Positions 51,959 to 62,881 of a DNA stretch of 64,000 nucleotides are shown piece after piece. This DNA is from Zymomonas mobilis (GTDB lineage: Bacteria > Pseudomonadota > Alphaproteobacteria > Sphingomonadales > Sphingomonadaceae). Every line of letters starts with the position of its first letter. The stretch's first letter is position 1. Below the pieces are notes generated by a model that saw nothing but the letters and a program-made list of their open reading frames with translations, was not told the DNA's origin and ran no database searches. The position numbers and the translations under genes are program-made. Where the stretch lies: assembly GCF_006715975.1 (NCBI RefSeq), contig NZ_VFOF01000001.1, positions 1,891,001-1,955,000 on the forward strand. Reading direction: 5' to 3'.

Positions 51959-54248
51959 TTACAAGGTGCATTCCAGCGTGAACTGATAGGTACGCGGCAG
52001 ACCAGCATAAGCGCTGTTGGTGCCACCCGCTGCCCCGTTGATAGAAGACGGATAGACCGAAGCCCAATAATGTTCATTCATAATGTTGTTGACGGTAAAG
52101 CGGGCAACCCATGGTTTGTTCGCCATTTTGAAAGGATAGCGGATACCAATATTGGCGGTCACAAATTGAGGTGCGTAGGTTGTATTGAGATTATTGGCCG
52201 CCCGTGTTCCAGTATATCGAACGCTACCATTGATAGCCAATCCGTTTGCAAGACTTTGCTTGGAAAATGGCAGAGTATAGTCAATCAAGATATTGGATTG
52301 GACAGGCGGAACGCCAACGATTTCTTTATGGGAAGTGGTTAAATCACCCGTTGAACCCACCTTGGCATTCAGCCATGTGACACCGCCCAATACGGACAAA
52401 TCATGCCGGATATGCCCCGCCATCTGGAATTCGAAACCCCAGTTCCGTTGGGTGCCATACATTCCATAGACATTGGTTGTTGTATCCACATAGGCATAAG
52501 GACGAGTCATTCTGAAACCATCGATATTCAAAGACAGATTGCGCCATTTCACCTTGTAGCCGAGTTCGTATTGCTCGCTTTCATAAGGGTTGAGAATCTG
52601 GCTTACATTGGCGCTTCCAGCAGGTGCGGTCATGCCTTGCTGAATGCTGCGTCCCCATGTGAAATAGGCAGTATGATTTTCAATGGGATGGTAGATCAAA
52701 CTGGTATTCGGGCTAAACGCGCCTTGAGTATAATTATGGGCGGTACGCGCCCCCGTTTTTCCCCAGCTTGAAGAGGTCATCCAGCTCCAGCTAAAAGCAC
52801 CCAAGATTGACCAATGCTTATTAAAGGTAATGGTGTCACTGACAATCAAAGACTGGTTACGGGCAATGGCAGAACGATAACTGCCAGAAGAATAAGGCTT
52901 GCTCCCCGTAAATTTGGTCGGATTATATATTGCTGGTACCGAGCGAAAAGTTCTGGCTAGTCAGAGGGTTATAGTTACTCATGACATAGCCATTGGTACC
53001 CAAAGCGACATCATGCCGAACAAATCCGGTATGAAAATGGCCATTTAAATAAGCAAGGTTACTGGCAATTTTGAAACGATAGGCAGTCGCAGCCGAGGCA
53101 ATATTCTGTTTATAATCTCCAGCATTATCAATCAGAGTATTGGCATTTGAGAAAACGTCGCGCCAAGCATTTTGGAACAGGCCACCCGCAACAAGGCTCC
53201 AATTATCCCCGAATTGATGTTTGATCTTACCCGAAGCTGTATCGGTTTGCGCATGATAACCAGCATAGCTTTGCCCCAGATAAGGGGTGCTTAAATCCGG
53301 TGCCGTCGGAAGCTTGATAGAATTGCTGTAAGAAAATCCCGGTGCGCCGCCTTTGGTGTCATACACATAATGGCTGGCATTCAATTCGATAACAGTTTGC
53401 GGATCGATATGGATGTCAAAGCTGCCACTGACCAAATTACGGTTGAGATGGCCTGTTCTGACATAATTTGAACCAGCACCATGAACCAAATTAACCCGAT
53501 AACCGAACCAATTGCTTTTTCCGGTTGAGCCGGAGAGATCAACCGCTTCGGTTACAGTTCCACGGGAATCAATACCGACAGAAAAATCTTCCATCATTTC
53601 GGTAGTTGGTCTTTTTAGAGTATATTCAAAAGTACCGGCTGGATTTTGAGGACCATAGATCGCGCCGCTTAGACCATTCAAAACCTGAAGATTTTCAAAT
53701 TGCTCGGCAGCATATGGTGTCGTCGTCGCTATATTGAAGCCGTCCATACGACTATTGGCGATAACATCGGCTTCAAAACCACGTGATTGCGGACGAGATG
53801 TTCCGGGATCGCCGCGCATTTCCAATTGCACCGAAGGCAGATATTGCATCAAGTCATTAACATTACGCGCTTGCTGGTTACGAATAACATCATGCGGCAC
53901 GCTCATGATAGAAAATGGTGCGTTTTCTGGCTTCATGTCTCCGAGAGGTCCAAAATTGACGGATGATAATGCCGTTCGAGCCGCAGTACCATTTTCGATT
54001 TTAGCGTTAACGGTAATATCCTGCGAGGCGACTTCTGTCGGCGCATCTTTATCGTTTTGATGATTCCAGTCGGTAGTTTTCTTTTTATTCGAATCTTTTT
54101 GAGAAGAATCGCCCCCAAGAATAGAATCATTTTTACTATAGGTTGTCGGCGTCTCTGCTTTGCCTTCTGCTATCAATCCTATTGATAACATTGCAGAATA
54201 TAAAACTAATTTTTTATAGGAGTGCCATTTTATCATTCGCCCACCCAA
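51959..54248 (-). pseudogene. TonB-dependent siderophore-type receptor, disrupted by a frameshift
   Basis: Two reading frames cover one receptor. The 5' part (52923-54248) encodes the signal peptide, a TonB-box-like SQDITVNAKIE, the plug (SRGFEADVIANSRMDGF) and the first half of the barrel, then stops. The 3' part (51959-52849 and its in-frame extension back to the junction) encodes the rest of the barrel to a C-terminal aromatic strand (YQFTLECTL). At the junction the first frame ends SLGTSNI-stop; the second frame continues as YNPTKFTGSKPYSSG. Restoring two bases in the AT run at 52922-52931 makes one frame reading SNIYNPTKF. It is FhuE/FpvA-like, about 760 residues intact, and lies between rnf and nifA. 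Confidence 0.82.
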
Positions 54249-54923
54249 TCAACAAAAATATCAACAATCATTTTATTTTAAAAATTTTATTACAAAAATA
54301 AAGCCCACACAAACATAAATATTTAAAACAAGGCAAGTAATGATTATTAAATTTAAAATTACAAAGGATAAGAGCAATAAAAATTCAAAAGACTCGGAAT
54401 GATGTTGGAAACATTTTTAACAACGAAATATCAATAAAAAATAATTTATTATAATTTTATATTTTTATAATATTAATTGTTAAAAAAATACCGCATATAG
54501 TCAATCTTCAGGATTTAAAGGAAATTTATAATTGATGACTATTGTTTGATTTTTTATAAAGATTAATATCATTTTTTATTATTATATAATTTATAAATTA
54601 GTCTTTAAAATAACAAATACCCTTTTTGATTCAATTATACTTTCATTGGAGCCGATCCAATATTTTGATAAAGCGAACTTTCAAGTAACCGTGCGCCCTG
54701 TCTAGTCGGAAAAATGGCGCTAAAGCGTCACCTGAAAATGATAATAACTTATTTATATTTATGGTGTTTTTAATCTTATAAAAATTTATATATTATGCTA
54801 AATTTATTTTATTGTTGCACTTTCTTTGCAGTCGGTTATCTTATTTTCAAATAAGGTTTGAGTAATTTCGACCCAATAAACAGTAGTTATTCTCCCCCCG
54901 TTAGACGAAGTAGGGGATCTGAC
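54249..54923. other. Long AT-rich region between the receptor gene and nifA
   Basis: About 670 bp of very AT-rich DNA with no convincing gene. It must hold the promoters of the receptor and of nifA. A poor sigma-54-like element TTGCAC-TTTCT-TTGC lies at 54815-54829, with T for G at the -25 position and no TGT-N10-ACA nearby; I do not claim it as a promoter. An in-frame TTG at 54858 could extend nifA. Confidence 0.45.
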
Positions 54924-56651
54924 ATGTCTGCAAAACAACTTATCTACAAACAATACCCCGTCGAAGGTCAATCCGGTTGGTCTGATATGGCCTTGTTCGG
55001 TCTTTATGAGATTTCGAAAATCCTGTGCGCGCCAATGGAAACGGTGACGCTGATCAAACGGGTAATTGCGGTTCTGGAAAGCTTTATTGACTTGCATCAC
55101 GCAGTGATTGCGCTGTTCGATGATCGTCAGGAAGCCGAAATTATAGCAGGCGCCAAAAGCGACCAACAGGGCGCTAAAATCTATTTCGATTCCATCCCTG
55201 AACAAATCATCGGACAAATTGTTACCGGAAAAATGCCGCTCATTATCAGGGATATTTCAAAGAATCCTCACTTTCTGAATGCCCGCTCCCATATATGGAG
55301 CATTAACAAAAAAAGCTGCGTTATCGGCGTGCCAATTATGACCCGCGATAAGGTGTCGGGTATCTTGTTTATAGATCGTCCAACGCCTCGTAACGACAAG
55401 GAATCTCTGGCACCTGACAGAGACGCCCGCATGTTAACGATGGTCGCGTCTTTGTTAGGACAAACGGTCAGATTGCATCAAATGGTGCGGCTTGAGCATG
55501 AGTTTTTGTTAAGACAGTCACTGTCTCAGCCTGCCAAAAATGAAGAAAAGACAGAAACTGGCCGTCGAGAGATTATTGGCGAAAGCCCTGTTATTCGGGC
55601 TATTCTGGAAAAGATTAATCTGATTGCCAAAAACAATGTCACAGTTTTGCTGCGTGGGGAATCCGGCACGGGAAAAGAGCTTTTTGCGCAAGCGATCCAC
55701 CAAGCATCCCCGAGAAAAGATCTTCCTTTTATAAAGTTAAACTGTGCAGCTTTACCGGAATCGGTGTTGGAATCTGAATTATTTGGCCATGAAAAAGGGG
55801 CTTTCACCGGCGCCGTCAATATGCGGAAAGGCCGTTTTGAACTGGCCGATGGCGGGATTCTATTTCTTGATGAAATTGGCGAAATATCGCCTAACTTTCA
55901 GGCAAAGTTACTACGTGTTCTGCAAGAAGGCGAGTTTGAACGGGTCGGGGGCACCAAAACATTAAAGGTGGATGTTCGTGTTATCGCGGCGACTAATGTT
56001 AATTTGGAAGAGGCGGTTAGTCGCGGTAATTTCAGAGCCGATCTTTATTATCGCTTGAGCGTTATTCCAATTTCGCTGCCTCCGTTAAGGGAACATCCTT
56101 CTGATATTCCGTTGCTGGCAAAACAATTCTTGAAAAACTTTAACCAAGAAAACAAAACCAGCCTGACCATAACGGACACGGCCTTGGAGGTTTTATCCCG
56201 TTGCTATTTCCCCGGTAACATACGGGAGCTTGAAAACTGTATTCGGCGGACAGCGACTCTCGCCCGAGGTTCAAAAATTTCGGTGGAAGATTTCACTTGT
56301 TATGAAGATAACTGCTTATCTTCTATTTTCTGGCAGCGTCCTGATGAAAATAAGGCCAAACATATTTGTAAAACGGTCAATTCGGATGGCGAAGTCAATG
56401 AATGTCCTTCTTCGGCCAGTTGCCAGACAGCGGCTGCGACGCCTTCTGAAGCAGAAAAAGGAAATCACTCAGCCCCTTCATTCAAAGAAAATGCGCCATC
56501 GCCTGAACCCCGAAGCCAGAGAGATGAATTAGTGGATGCGATGGAAAGAGCTGGTTGGGTGCAGGCGAAAGCCGCGCGTATTCTGGGAATGACCCCGCGG
56601 CAGATAGGCTATGCTCTACGTAAAAATGGTATATCCATTAAAAAATTCTAA
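54924..56651 (+). CDS. nifA: Nif-specific transcriptional activator NifA (oxygen-sensitive class)
   Basis: Sigma-54-dependent enhancer-binding protein that activates nif genes. The 575-residue protein has an N-terminal GAF domain (residues about 30-180), an AAA+ domain with Walker A GESGTGKE near 245 and the sigma-54 contact loop GAFTGA at 292-297, and a C-terminal Fis-type HTH (QAKAARILGMTPRQIGYALR). The interdomain region has the full cysteine pattern C427-x11-C439-x19-C459-x4-C464 typical of oxygen-sensitive rhizobial-type NifA; further cysteines follow in the linker. The ATG at 54924 has AGGGG 7 bases upstream; a TTG at 54858 is in frame. No nifL is present. Confidence 0.96.
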   Translation: MSAKQLIYKQYPVEGQSGWSDMALFGLYEISKILCAPMETVTLIKRVIAVLESFIDLHHAVIALFDDRQEAEIIAGAKSDQQGAKIYFDSIPEQIIGQIVTGKMPLIIRDISKNPHFLNARSHIWSINKKSCVIGVPIMTRDKVSGILFIDRPTPRNDKESLAPDRDARMLTMVASLLGQTVRLHQMVRLEHEFLLRQSLSQPAKNEEKTETGRREIIGESPVIRAILEKINLIAKNNVTVLLRGESGTGKELFAQAIHQASPRKDLPFIKLNCAALPESVLESELFGHEKGAFTGAVNMRKGRFELADGGILFLDEIGEISPNFQAKLLRVLQEGEFERVGGTKTLKVDVRVIAATNVNLEEAVSRGNFRADLYYRLSVIPISLPPLREHPSDIPLLAKQFLKNFNQENKTSLTITDTALEVLSRCYFPGNIRELENCIRRTATLARGSKISVEDFTCYEDNCLSSIFWQRPDENKAKHICKTVNSDGEVNECPSSASCQTAAATPSEAEKGNHSAPSFKENAPSPEPRSQRDELVDAMERAGWVQAKAARILGMTPRQIGYALRKNGISIKKF

Positions 56652-56664
56652 AAGCAGAATCGAT

Positions 56665-56694
56665 ATTCTGTCGCAATCTGCGCGCTCACAGAAT
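56665..56694. repeat. Inverted repeat between nifA and nifB
   Basis: ATTCTGT and ACAGAAT are inverted around a 16-nt GC-rich centre, just past the nifA stop. No T-run follows. It may be a weak terminator or a 3'-end hairpin. Confidence 0.4.
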
Positions 56695-56733
56695 GTCTGA
56701 TTATTCCAAAAAATTTACCTATACCGACAATTT

Positions 56734-56749
56734 TGTAAGGGTTAAGACA
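56734..56749. promoter_or_regulatory. NifA upstream activator site for nifB
   Basis: TGT-N10-ACA (TGTAAGGGTTAAGACA), about 55 bp upstream of the nifB -24 element. Confidence 0.75.
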
Positions 56750-56803
56750 ATTATGTTTGAAATAATCACAGCATTATCCCGATTTTAAGGCGATGTCAGA
56801 TTA

Positions 56804-56819
56804 TGGCACGCCCGTTGCA
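56804..56819 (+). promoter_or_regulatory. Sigma-54 promoter of nifB
   Basis: TGGCAC-GCCCG-TTGCA, a perfect match to the -24/-12 consensus with 5-bp spacing. It lies about 40 bp upstream of the nifB start codon, so transcription starts near 56831. Confidence 0.9.
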
Positions 56820-56857
56820 TATCCTTAAGGCAAAGACAGTCAGCCGTTAGGAATGTT

Positions 56858-58330
56858 ATGTCCCAGCTCATCAATATCCAGCCTTTGGAACCGGAACGGG
56901 GAAATATCCGCGCGTCATCACCGGAGCAACCGAGTTGCGCTTCATCGGCTTGTGGCAAGGCGTCCGCGCCAGAAAGCCTTGATCCTGATGTCTGGGAAAA
57001 AGTGAAAAATCACCCCTGCTATTCAGAAGACGCCCATCAATATTTTGCCCGTATGCATGTTGCAGTCGCCCCTGCCTGCAACATCCAATGTCATTATTGT
57101 AACCGGAAATATGATTGCGCCAATGAAAGCCGTCCCGGCGTTGTTTCCGAACGCATGACACCAGAACAGGCCGTTCGCAAAGTTGTGACGGTAGCGAATG
57201 AAGTTTCCCAGCTTTCTGTTCTTGGCATCGCAGGGCCTGGAGATGCTTGCTATGACTGGGCAAAGACAAAAGAAACTTTTGAACAGGTTGCAAAGGTCAT
57301 TCCTGATATCAAATTTTGTCTATCTACTAATGGTTTGGCATTGGCTGATTGCATTGATGATATCACACGGATGAATATCGACCATGTGACCTTGACGATC
57401 AATATGGTTGATCCCGAGGTCGGTGCCAAAATCTATCCGTGGATTTTCTTCAATAACAAACGTTGGACGGGCATAGAGGCTTCCCAAATTCTGCATGAAA
57501 GGCAGATGTTGGGATTAGAAATGCTGAAAAAACGCGGTATTCTTGCCAAAGTTAATTCGGTCATGATTCCCGGTGTCAATGACGAGCATTTGTTAGAAGT
57601 TAATCGGGTCGTCAAAGAAAAAGGTGCCTTTCTTCACAATGTGATGCCGTTGATTTCTGATCCGGCGCATGGAACCCATTTTGGTCTGACAGGGCAAAGA
57701 GGCCCGACCAATCAGGAATTGATGAACTTACAAAACCGATTATCTGATGGCACAAAATTAATGCGCCATTGCCGCCAATGTCGGGCAGATGCCATTGGTT
57801 TGTTGGGTGAAGATCGTGGGCAAGAATTCACTATGGATAAAATCCCCGAAGAGGTGGCCTATAATCCTGCCAATCGTGACAGCTATCGCGATATTGTCGC
57901 CCAAGAACGGGGCGAGCATTTGGAGCAAAAGCAATCCGCCGATAAAAAATTGGCTGTTTTAGAGGAAAAGCCAACCATTTTAGTGGCTGTTGCCTCGAAA
58001 CAAGGTGGGCGGATTAACCAGCATTTTGGTCATGCCCAAGAATTCCAAATTTACGAGGCGTCGCCTGATGGCGTAAAATTAATCGGTCATCGTAAAATTC
58101 CGCCCTATTGCACGGGAGGAAATGGCGAAGATGAGGTTCTGGATAGAATTATTTCAGCCCTTGACGGGGTTCAAGCTGTTCTATGTGCCCGCATCGGTGA
58201 TTGTCCTCGTGAAAAACTGGAAAAGGCTGGTATCAAGGTGAGTGACGCTTATGCCCATGACTGGATAGAAAGTGGTATTTCTGCTTGGTATTCTGCTTGT
58301 TTTTCGGAAGAAAAACGGCAGATAGCCTGA
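56858..58330 (+). CDS. nifB: FeMo-cofactor biosynthesis protein NifB
   Basis: Radical SAM enzyme that builds NifB-co, the 8Fe-9S-C precursor of FeMo-co. The 490-residue protein has the radical SAM cluster motif C74-x3-C78-x2-C81 in [15 protein letters not shown], further conserved residues GIAGPGDAC, and a C-terminal NifX/NafY-like domain ([20 protein letters not shown] near 378 onward). This fused form is the common proteobacterial NifB. First gene of a tightly packed operon with the ferredoxin, nifZ, nifT and SIR2-like genes. Confidence 0.97.
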   Translation: MSQLINIQPLEPERGNIRASSPEQPSCASSACGKASAPESLDPDVWEKVKNHPCYSEDAHQYFARMHVAVAPACNIQCHYCNRKYDCANESRPGVVSERMTPEQAVRKVVTVANEVSQLSVLGIAGPGDACYDWAKTKETFEQVAKVIPDIKFCLSTNGLALADCIDDITRMNIDHVTLTINMVDPEVGAKIYPWIFFNNKRWTGIEASQILHERQMLGLEMLKKRGILAKVNSVMIPGVNDEHLLEVNRVVKEKGAFLHNVMPLISDPAHGTHFGLTGQRGPTNQELMNLQNRLSDGTKLMRHCRQCRADAIGLLGEDRGQEFTMDKIPEEVAYNPANRDSYRDIVAQERGEHLEQKQSADKKLAVLEEKPTILVAVASKQGGRINQHFGHAQEFQIYEASPDGVKLIGHRKIPPYCTGGNGEDEVLDRIISALDGVQAVLCARIGDCPREKLEKAGIKVSDAYAHDWIESGISAWYSACFSEEKRQIA

Positions 58331-58377
58331 GTGTCGATTTGCAAAAGAGTACTTTTTCAAGGAAAGGATTAGATTTT

Positions 58378-58572
58378 ATGTCTTATAAAATTGTCGTTGA
58401 AAACTGCACGGCCTGTGGCGCTTGTGAATTCGAATGCCCGAATTCTGCTATTTCCATGAAGGGCGATGAATTCATCATCAATGCAGATAAATGCACCGAA
58501 TGCGAAGGTCAGTTTGACTCCCCGCAATGTGCCGATGTTTGCCCAATGCCTGACACCTGCATTCCGGCCTGA
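58378..58572 (+). CDS. fdxN: 2[4Fe-4S] ferredoxin, nif-associated (FdxN type)
   Basis: A 64-residue ferredoxin with two cluster motifs: C10-x2-C13-x2-C16-x3-C20 and C39-x2-C42-x8-C51-x3-C55. The longer spacing in the second motif is typical of the Alvin/FdxN group found after nifB. It likely donates electrons to NifB or nitrogenase. The reading from 58285 adds 31 residues unlike any ferredoxin; the ATG at 58378 has AAGGA upstream. Confidence 0.94.
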   Translation: MSYKIVVENCTACGACEFECPNSAISMKGDEFIINADKCTECEGQFDSPQCADVCPMPDTCIPA

Positions 58573-58609
58573 TTTTAATCCGGTTTGTTATTACCCAAGG
58601 GAGGGCAGT

Positions 58610-58864
58610 ATGGACGATGAAAATGAAATTCAAAGACCGCCTGCCTTTCCTGTCGGGACGAAAGTCAAATCAAGACTGCATATCAAAAATGACGGAACCT
58701 TTATCGGTGCCGATATCGGAGAAATCCTGATTAACAAGGGCGATGTCGGCTATATTCGCGACGTCGGCGTCTTTCTTCAACGCTATTATATCTATGCTGT
58801 TGATTTCATTGATCGCGGCAAAATTGTCGGAATGCGAAAACGAGAAATAGAAATCGAGCCTTAA
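58610..58864 (+). CDS. nifZ: Nitrogen fixation protein NifZ
   Basis: An 84-residue NifZ domain protein (FPVGTKVKSRLHIKNDGTFIG, then GEILINKGDVGYIRDVGVFL and YYIYAVDFIDRGKIVGMRKREIE). NifZ assists formation of the second P-cluster of the MoFe protein. It is short; many NifZ proteins run to 100-150 residues, but the core domain is complete. The longer reading from 58466 overlaps the ferredoxin gene and is rejected; GGGAGGG lies just upstream of the ATG at 58610. Confidence 0.9.
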   Translation: MDDENEIQRPPAFPVGTKVKSRLHIKNDGTFIGADIGEILINKGDVGYIRDVGVFLQRYYIYAVDFIDRGKIVGMRKREIEIEP

Positions 58865-58886
58865 ACATTATTTCCGGAGAAAATTG

Positions 58887-59099
58887 ATGAAGATAATGCT
58901 GCGCCAAACAGCGAGAGGGCTTTCTGTTTATGTTCCGAAAAAAGACCTTGAAGAACCCGTTGTCGAACAAGAAAATCCCGATATTTGGGGCGGCTGGGTG
59001 CGATTAAAAAATGGTTGGACATTGGCCTTGCCCGAAATGGCCGCCGACACAAAACTGCCAATTACTGTAGAAGCGCGCAAACTGGCAGAAGATAGCTAA
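58887..59099 (+). CDS. nifT: Nitrogen fixation protein NifT (FixT)
   Basis: A 70-residue NifT/FixU protein (KIMLRQTARGLSVYVPKKDLEE, then WGGWVRLKNGWTLALPEM). Small conserved protein of nif clusters; its role is not settled. The ATG at 58887 has GGAG 8 bases upstream. Its stop codon overlaps the start of the next gene (TAATG), so the two are translationally coupled. Confidence 0.9.
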   Translation: MKIMLRQTARGLSVYVPKKDLEEPVVEQENPDIWGGWVRLKNGWTLALPEMAADTKLPITVEARKLAEDS

Positions 59100-59929
59100 T
59101 GGATATCTTTTCTGACATCTCAGATCTTTTACGCCACCATGAACTGGCTTTTTATCTGGGGCCAGATGTCAGTGCCATTACTGCCAAAGAAGGCACGCCC
59201 GTTTCGACAAAAGAACTTGCTGATTTTTTAGGGCAAAAAGTTGCCCTTCCCAGACGAGCAAAAGGTAATCCTTGGGTCGCTGCTCAATATATTGAAAGCC
59301 ACCGTCATCGGAAAACCCTGACTACGATTATGAATGCCGCCTTTGAAACGCCGGTTCCCCCTTCCCCCCTCCATCAGGTAATTGCGGATCTTCGCCCTCC
59401 TATTATTGTGGATAGTTGGTATGATGGCGCAATGCGTCAGGCGCTATCGAATGACACGGCATTAAATTGGGGCGAAATTCAAGGCATTAACCATGCAGTG
59501 ATTAATGAATATCGTTGGTTCGCTGCCTATAATGCCACAGGTGAAGAAGTCCCGATCGAAACAGCTGAAGAATGGCAGACGGTTCTTTATAAACCGCATG
59601 GTTCGGTGACGCCGCATCAGAATTATTTAGTTTCAGACTCTGACTATGTCGAAGTCTTGACCGAAATTGATATCCAGACCCCAATTCCCGAAGTTGTGCA
59701 AAAAAGGCGCGCCTCTTGCGGCTTCTTATTTATCGGATGTCGCTTTTATGATCAGATGCTTAGAAGTTTTGCACGGCAGATCATAAAGAGATCAAAAGCA
59801 CCGCATTTTGCAGTGGTCGATATCGAAAGCCTGACCAAAAACGAGTTACGTTTTTTTGAAGAGTTACAGATAACCCCCATCCCTCTTTCCCTCGAAAAGA
59901 TAGCCGATCTTTTATCCCTTAACCTTTGA
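59099..59929 (+). CDS. SIR2-fold protein linked to nitrogenase genes
   Basis: A 276-residue protein of the prokaryotic SIR2-like superfamily. Three sirtuin landmarks are readable: the Rossmann start AFYLGPDVSAIT (residues 17-28), where sirtuins have G-A-G-x-S; VDSWYDGAM (104-112), where active members have T-N-Y-D or T-Q-N-x-D; and YKPHGSV (164-170) with the catalytic-type His167. A FIGCRFYDQMLRSFARQI segment matches the F-x-G-Y-S-F-x-D-x-x-I/L motif of bacterial SIR2 domains. The Asn of the active site is replaced by Trp107, so NAD hydrolysis may be lost. Start overlaps the nifT stop. Similar genes occur beside nifB/nifZ in other diazotrophs, to my recollection; function unknown. Confidence 0.78.
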   Translation: MDIFSDISDLLRHHELAFYLGPDVSAITAKEGTPVSTKELADFLGQKVALPRRAKGNPWVAAQYIESHRHRKTLTTIMNAAFETPVPPSPLHQVIADLRPPIIVDSWYDGAMRQALSNDTALNWGEIQGINHAVINEYRWFAAYNATGEEVPIETAEEWQTVLYKPHGSVTPHQNYLVSDSDYVEVLTEIDIQTPIPEVVQKRRASCGFLFIGCRFYDQMLRSFARQIIKRSKAPHFAVVDIESLTKNELRFFEELQITPIPLSLEKIADLLSLNL

Positions 59930-60000
59930 TGGTCTATCCATCCAATTCGGCTAAATAAATGGCGATTGTTCCCTAAAATTCTTCGCCATTTCAACTAATA

Positions 60001-60030
60001 ACGGGCAGTGTGAAAGCTGCCTGTTTTTTT
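60001..60030 (+). terminator. Intrinsic terminator of the nifB operon
   Basis: GGGCAG / CTGCCT stem (one G-T pair) with an 8-nt loop, then TTTTTTT, about 70 bp past the SIR2-like gene. Confidence 0.8.
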
Positions 60031-60268
60031 ATTTATGCCTAGGAAAAAATCGATTGAGCATTCAGAATATTTGCCATTAAGCGAGGCGCCCAGAGCAGGC
60101 TCTACTTTCCCCAAAATGGGCTTATGTAGCCCTTTGGAGCCGATAGTTTGGTTATTCTCGTGATTTGTCCCGCTTTATTTATGTTTTAGAATATACAGCA
60201 TCATTTTATAATAAAATAATATCATTCATAAAGGGAATGTATTTTTGCGACATTGGCAATGTATGATT
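60031..60268. other. Non-coding region between the nifB operon terminator and the nifH control region
   Basis: No gene seen. A small 5-bp hairpin GGGCT-TATGT-AGCCC lies at 60118-60132. Otherwise AT-rich. Confidence 0.45.
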
Positions 60269-60284
60269 TGTCGTGCTTCGAACA
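60269..60284. promoter_or_regulatory. NifA upstream activator site for nifHDK
   Basis: TGT-N10-ACA (TGTCGTGCTTCGAACA), 85 bp upstream of the -24 element. Confidence 0.78.
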
Positions 60285-60324
60285 ATTAACCTTACAATTT
60301 ATAAGTCGATCCGTTTTTTCATAA

Positions 60325-61335
<1,011 letters not shown>

Positions 61336-61346
61336 GGAGACGCAAG

Positions 61347-62822
61347 ATGAGCTTGAACGAAGAAGAAACCATCTTCAACACGCGCCTCATCGAGGAAGTG
61401 CTTGAAGCTTATCCGGAAAAAGCCAAAAAGCGCCGTCAGAAACATCTGACGGTTGCTAAGGCGCCGGATACCGAAGCCGATCCGGGTGCCTTGAGCGAAT
61501 GCACGGTTAAATCGAATATCAAATCGATTCCGGGTGTGATGACGATCCGTGGTTGCGCCTATGCCGGTTCAAAAGGTGTGGTTTGGGGCCCTGTCAAAGA
61601 CATGGTTCATATCAGCCATGGTCCGGTCGGTTGTGGCCATTATTCATGGTCGCAACGTAGAAACTTTTATACGGGTACTACCGGCGTTGACAGCTTTGTA
61701 ACGATGCAGTTCACGTCCGATTATCAGGAAAAAGATATTGTTTTCGGCGGTGATAAAAAGCTGAAAAAAATTCTGACTGAAATTGACGAATTGTTTCCGC
61801 TTAATCACGGCACGACGATCCAATCAGAATGTCCGGTTGGGTTGATCGGGGATGATATTGAATCCGTTGCCCGTGAACAAAAGAAAATCAGTGGAAAAAC
61901 CATAGTTCCGGTGCGTTGCGAAGGTTTCCGTGGCGTTTCCCAATCTTTGGGACATCACATTGCCTGCGACGTCATTCGTGACTGGGTATTAGATCAAGAC
62001 GGTAATCAGGTTCCCTTTGAACCATCACCCTATGATGTCAACATCTTGGGCGATTACAATATTGGTGGTGATGCGTGGTCTTCCCGTATTCTTTTAGAAG
62101 AAATGGGATTGCGGGTTATCGGTAGCTGGTCTGGTGATGCCACCTTGGCTGAAATCGAACGCGCCCCTAAAGCCAAAATGAATCTGATCCATTGTTACCG
62201 GTCGTTGAATTACATCAGCCGCCACATGGAAGAGAAGCATGGCATTCCGTGGATGGAATATAACCTTTTTGGCCCTAGCCAGATTGCAGCCTCCCTTCGC
62301 AGTATTGCCGAGCATTTCGATGACAAGATCAAAGAAGGTGCCGAGCGCGTTATTGCCAAATATCAACCTCTGGTCGATGCGATTATTGCGAAATATCGCC
62401 CACGTCTGGAAGGCAAAAAAGTGCTGCTTTATGTCGGTGGTTTGCGGTCACGCCATGTCGTGAATGCCTATACCGATTTGGGCATGGAAATTGTCGGAAC
62501 CGGTTATGAATTTGCCCATAACGATGATTATCAGCGCACCGGACATTACGTCAAAGAAGGCACGTTAATTTACGATGATGCCTCCACCTATGAACTTGAA
62601 AAATTCATCGAGGCGATCCGCCCTGATCTCGTAGGTTCCGGCATCAAAGAAAAATACGCTGTGCAGAAAGCGGGCATACCATTCCGCCAGATGCATTCAT
62701 GGGATTATTCAGGCCCCTATCATGGCTATGACGGCTTTGCCATTTTCGCCCGTGATATGGATTTGGCTATCAATAGCCCAGTCTGGGGCATGTTCAAAGC
62801 GCCTTGGAAAACTGCCGCTTAA
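61347..62822 (+). CDS. nifD: Nitrogenase molybdenum-iron protein alpha chain NifD
   Basis: Alpha subunit of dinitrogenase, holding FeMo-co. The 491-residue protein has the P-cluster ligands Cys70 (TIRGCAYAG), Cys96 ([10 protein letters not shown]) and Cys162 ([11 protein letters not shown]), and the FeMo-co ligands Cys283 (IHCYRSLNY) and His450 ([14 protein letters not shown]). These identify it as the Mo-type enzyme. A GGAG site precedes the ATG, 11 bp after nifH. Confidence 0.98.
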   Translation: MSLNEEETIFNTRLIEEVLEAYPEKAKKRRQKHLTVAKAPDTEADPGALSECTVKSNIKSIPGVMTIRGCAYAGSKGVVWGPVKDMVHISHGPVGCGHYSWSQRRNFYTGTTGVDSFVTMQFTSDYQEKDIVFGGDKKLKKILTEIDELFPLNHGTTIQSECPVGLIGDDIESVAREQKKISGKTIVPVRCEGFRGVSQSLGHHIACDVIRDWVLDQDGNQVPFEPSPYDVNILGDYNIGGDAWSSRILLEEMGLRVIGSWSGDATLAEIERAPKAKMNLIHCYRSLNYISRHMEEKHGIPWMEYNLFGPSQIAASLRSIAEHFDDKIKEGAERVIAKYQPLVDAIIAKYRPRLEGKKVLLYVGGLRSRHVVNAYTDLGMEIVGTGYEFAHNDDYQRTGHYVKEGTLIYDDASTYELEKFIEAIRPDLVGSGIKEKYAVQKAGIPFRQMHSWDYSGPYHGYDGFAIFARDMDLAINSPVWGMFKAPWKTAA

Positions 62823-62881
62823 TTGATCGGCCTATGGCAGGGCACCGCCCCTGCCACCCCCTGATAAAAGAGGATTCGAGA

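Noticed and set aside
51959-52849. The 3' receptor fragment as a separate gene with its own start.
   Set aside because: It begins in the middle of a barrel, lacks signal, plug and ribosome site, and its frame extends back to the junction with the upstream fragment.
54815-54829. Sigma-54-like element TTGCAC-TTTCT-TTGC upstream of nifA.
   Set aside because: The -25 G is T, no TGT-N10-ACA site lies upstream, and it falls in very AT-rich DNA where such near-matches arise easily.
54804-55217. A 137-residue reading frame on the minus strand overlapping nifA.
   Set aside because: Antisense shadow of the nifA GAF region, with no start signal.
56752-56770. Second NifA site TGT...ACA before nifB (TGTTTGAAATAATCACA).
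   Set aside because: The spacer is 11 bases, not 10.
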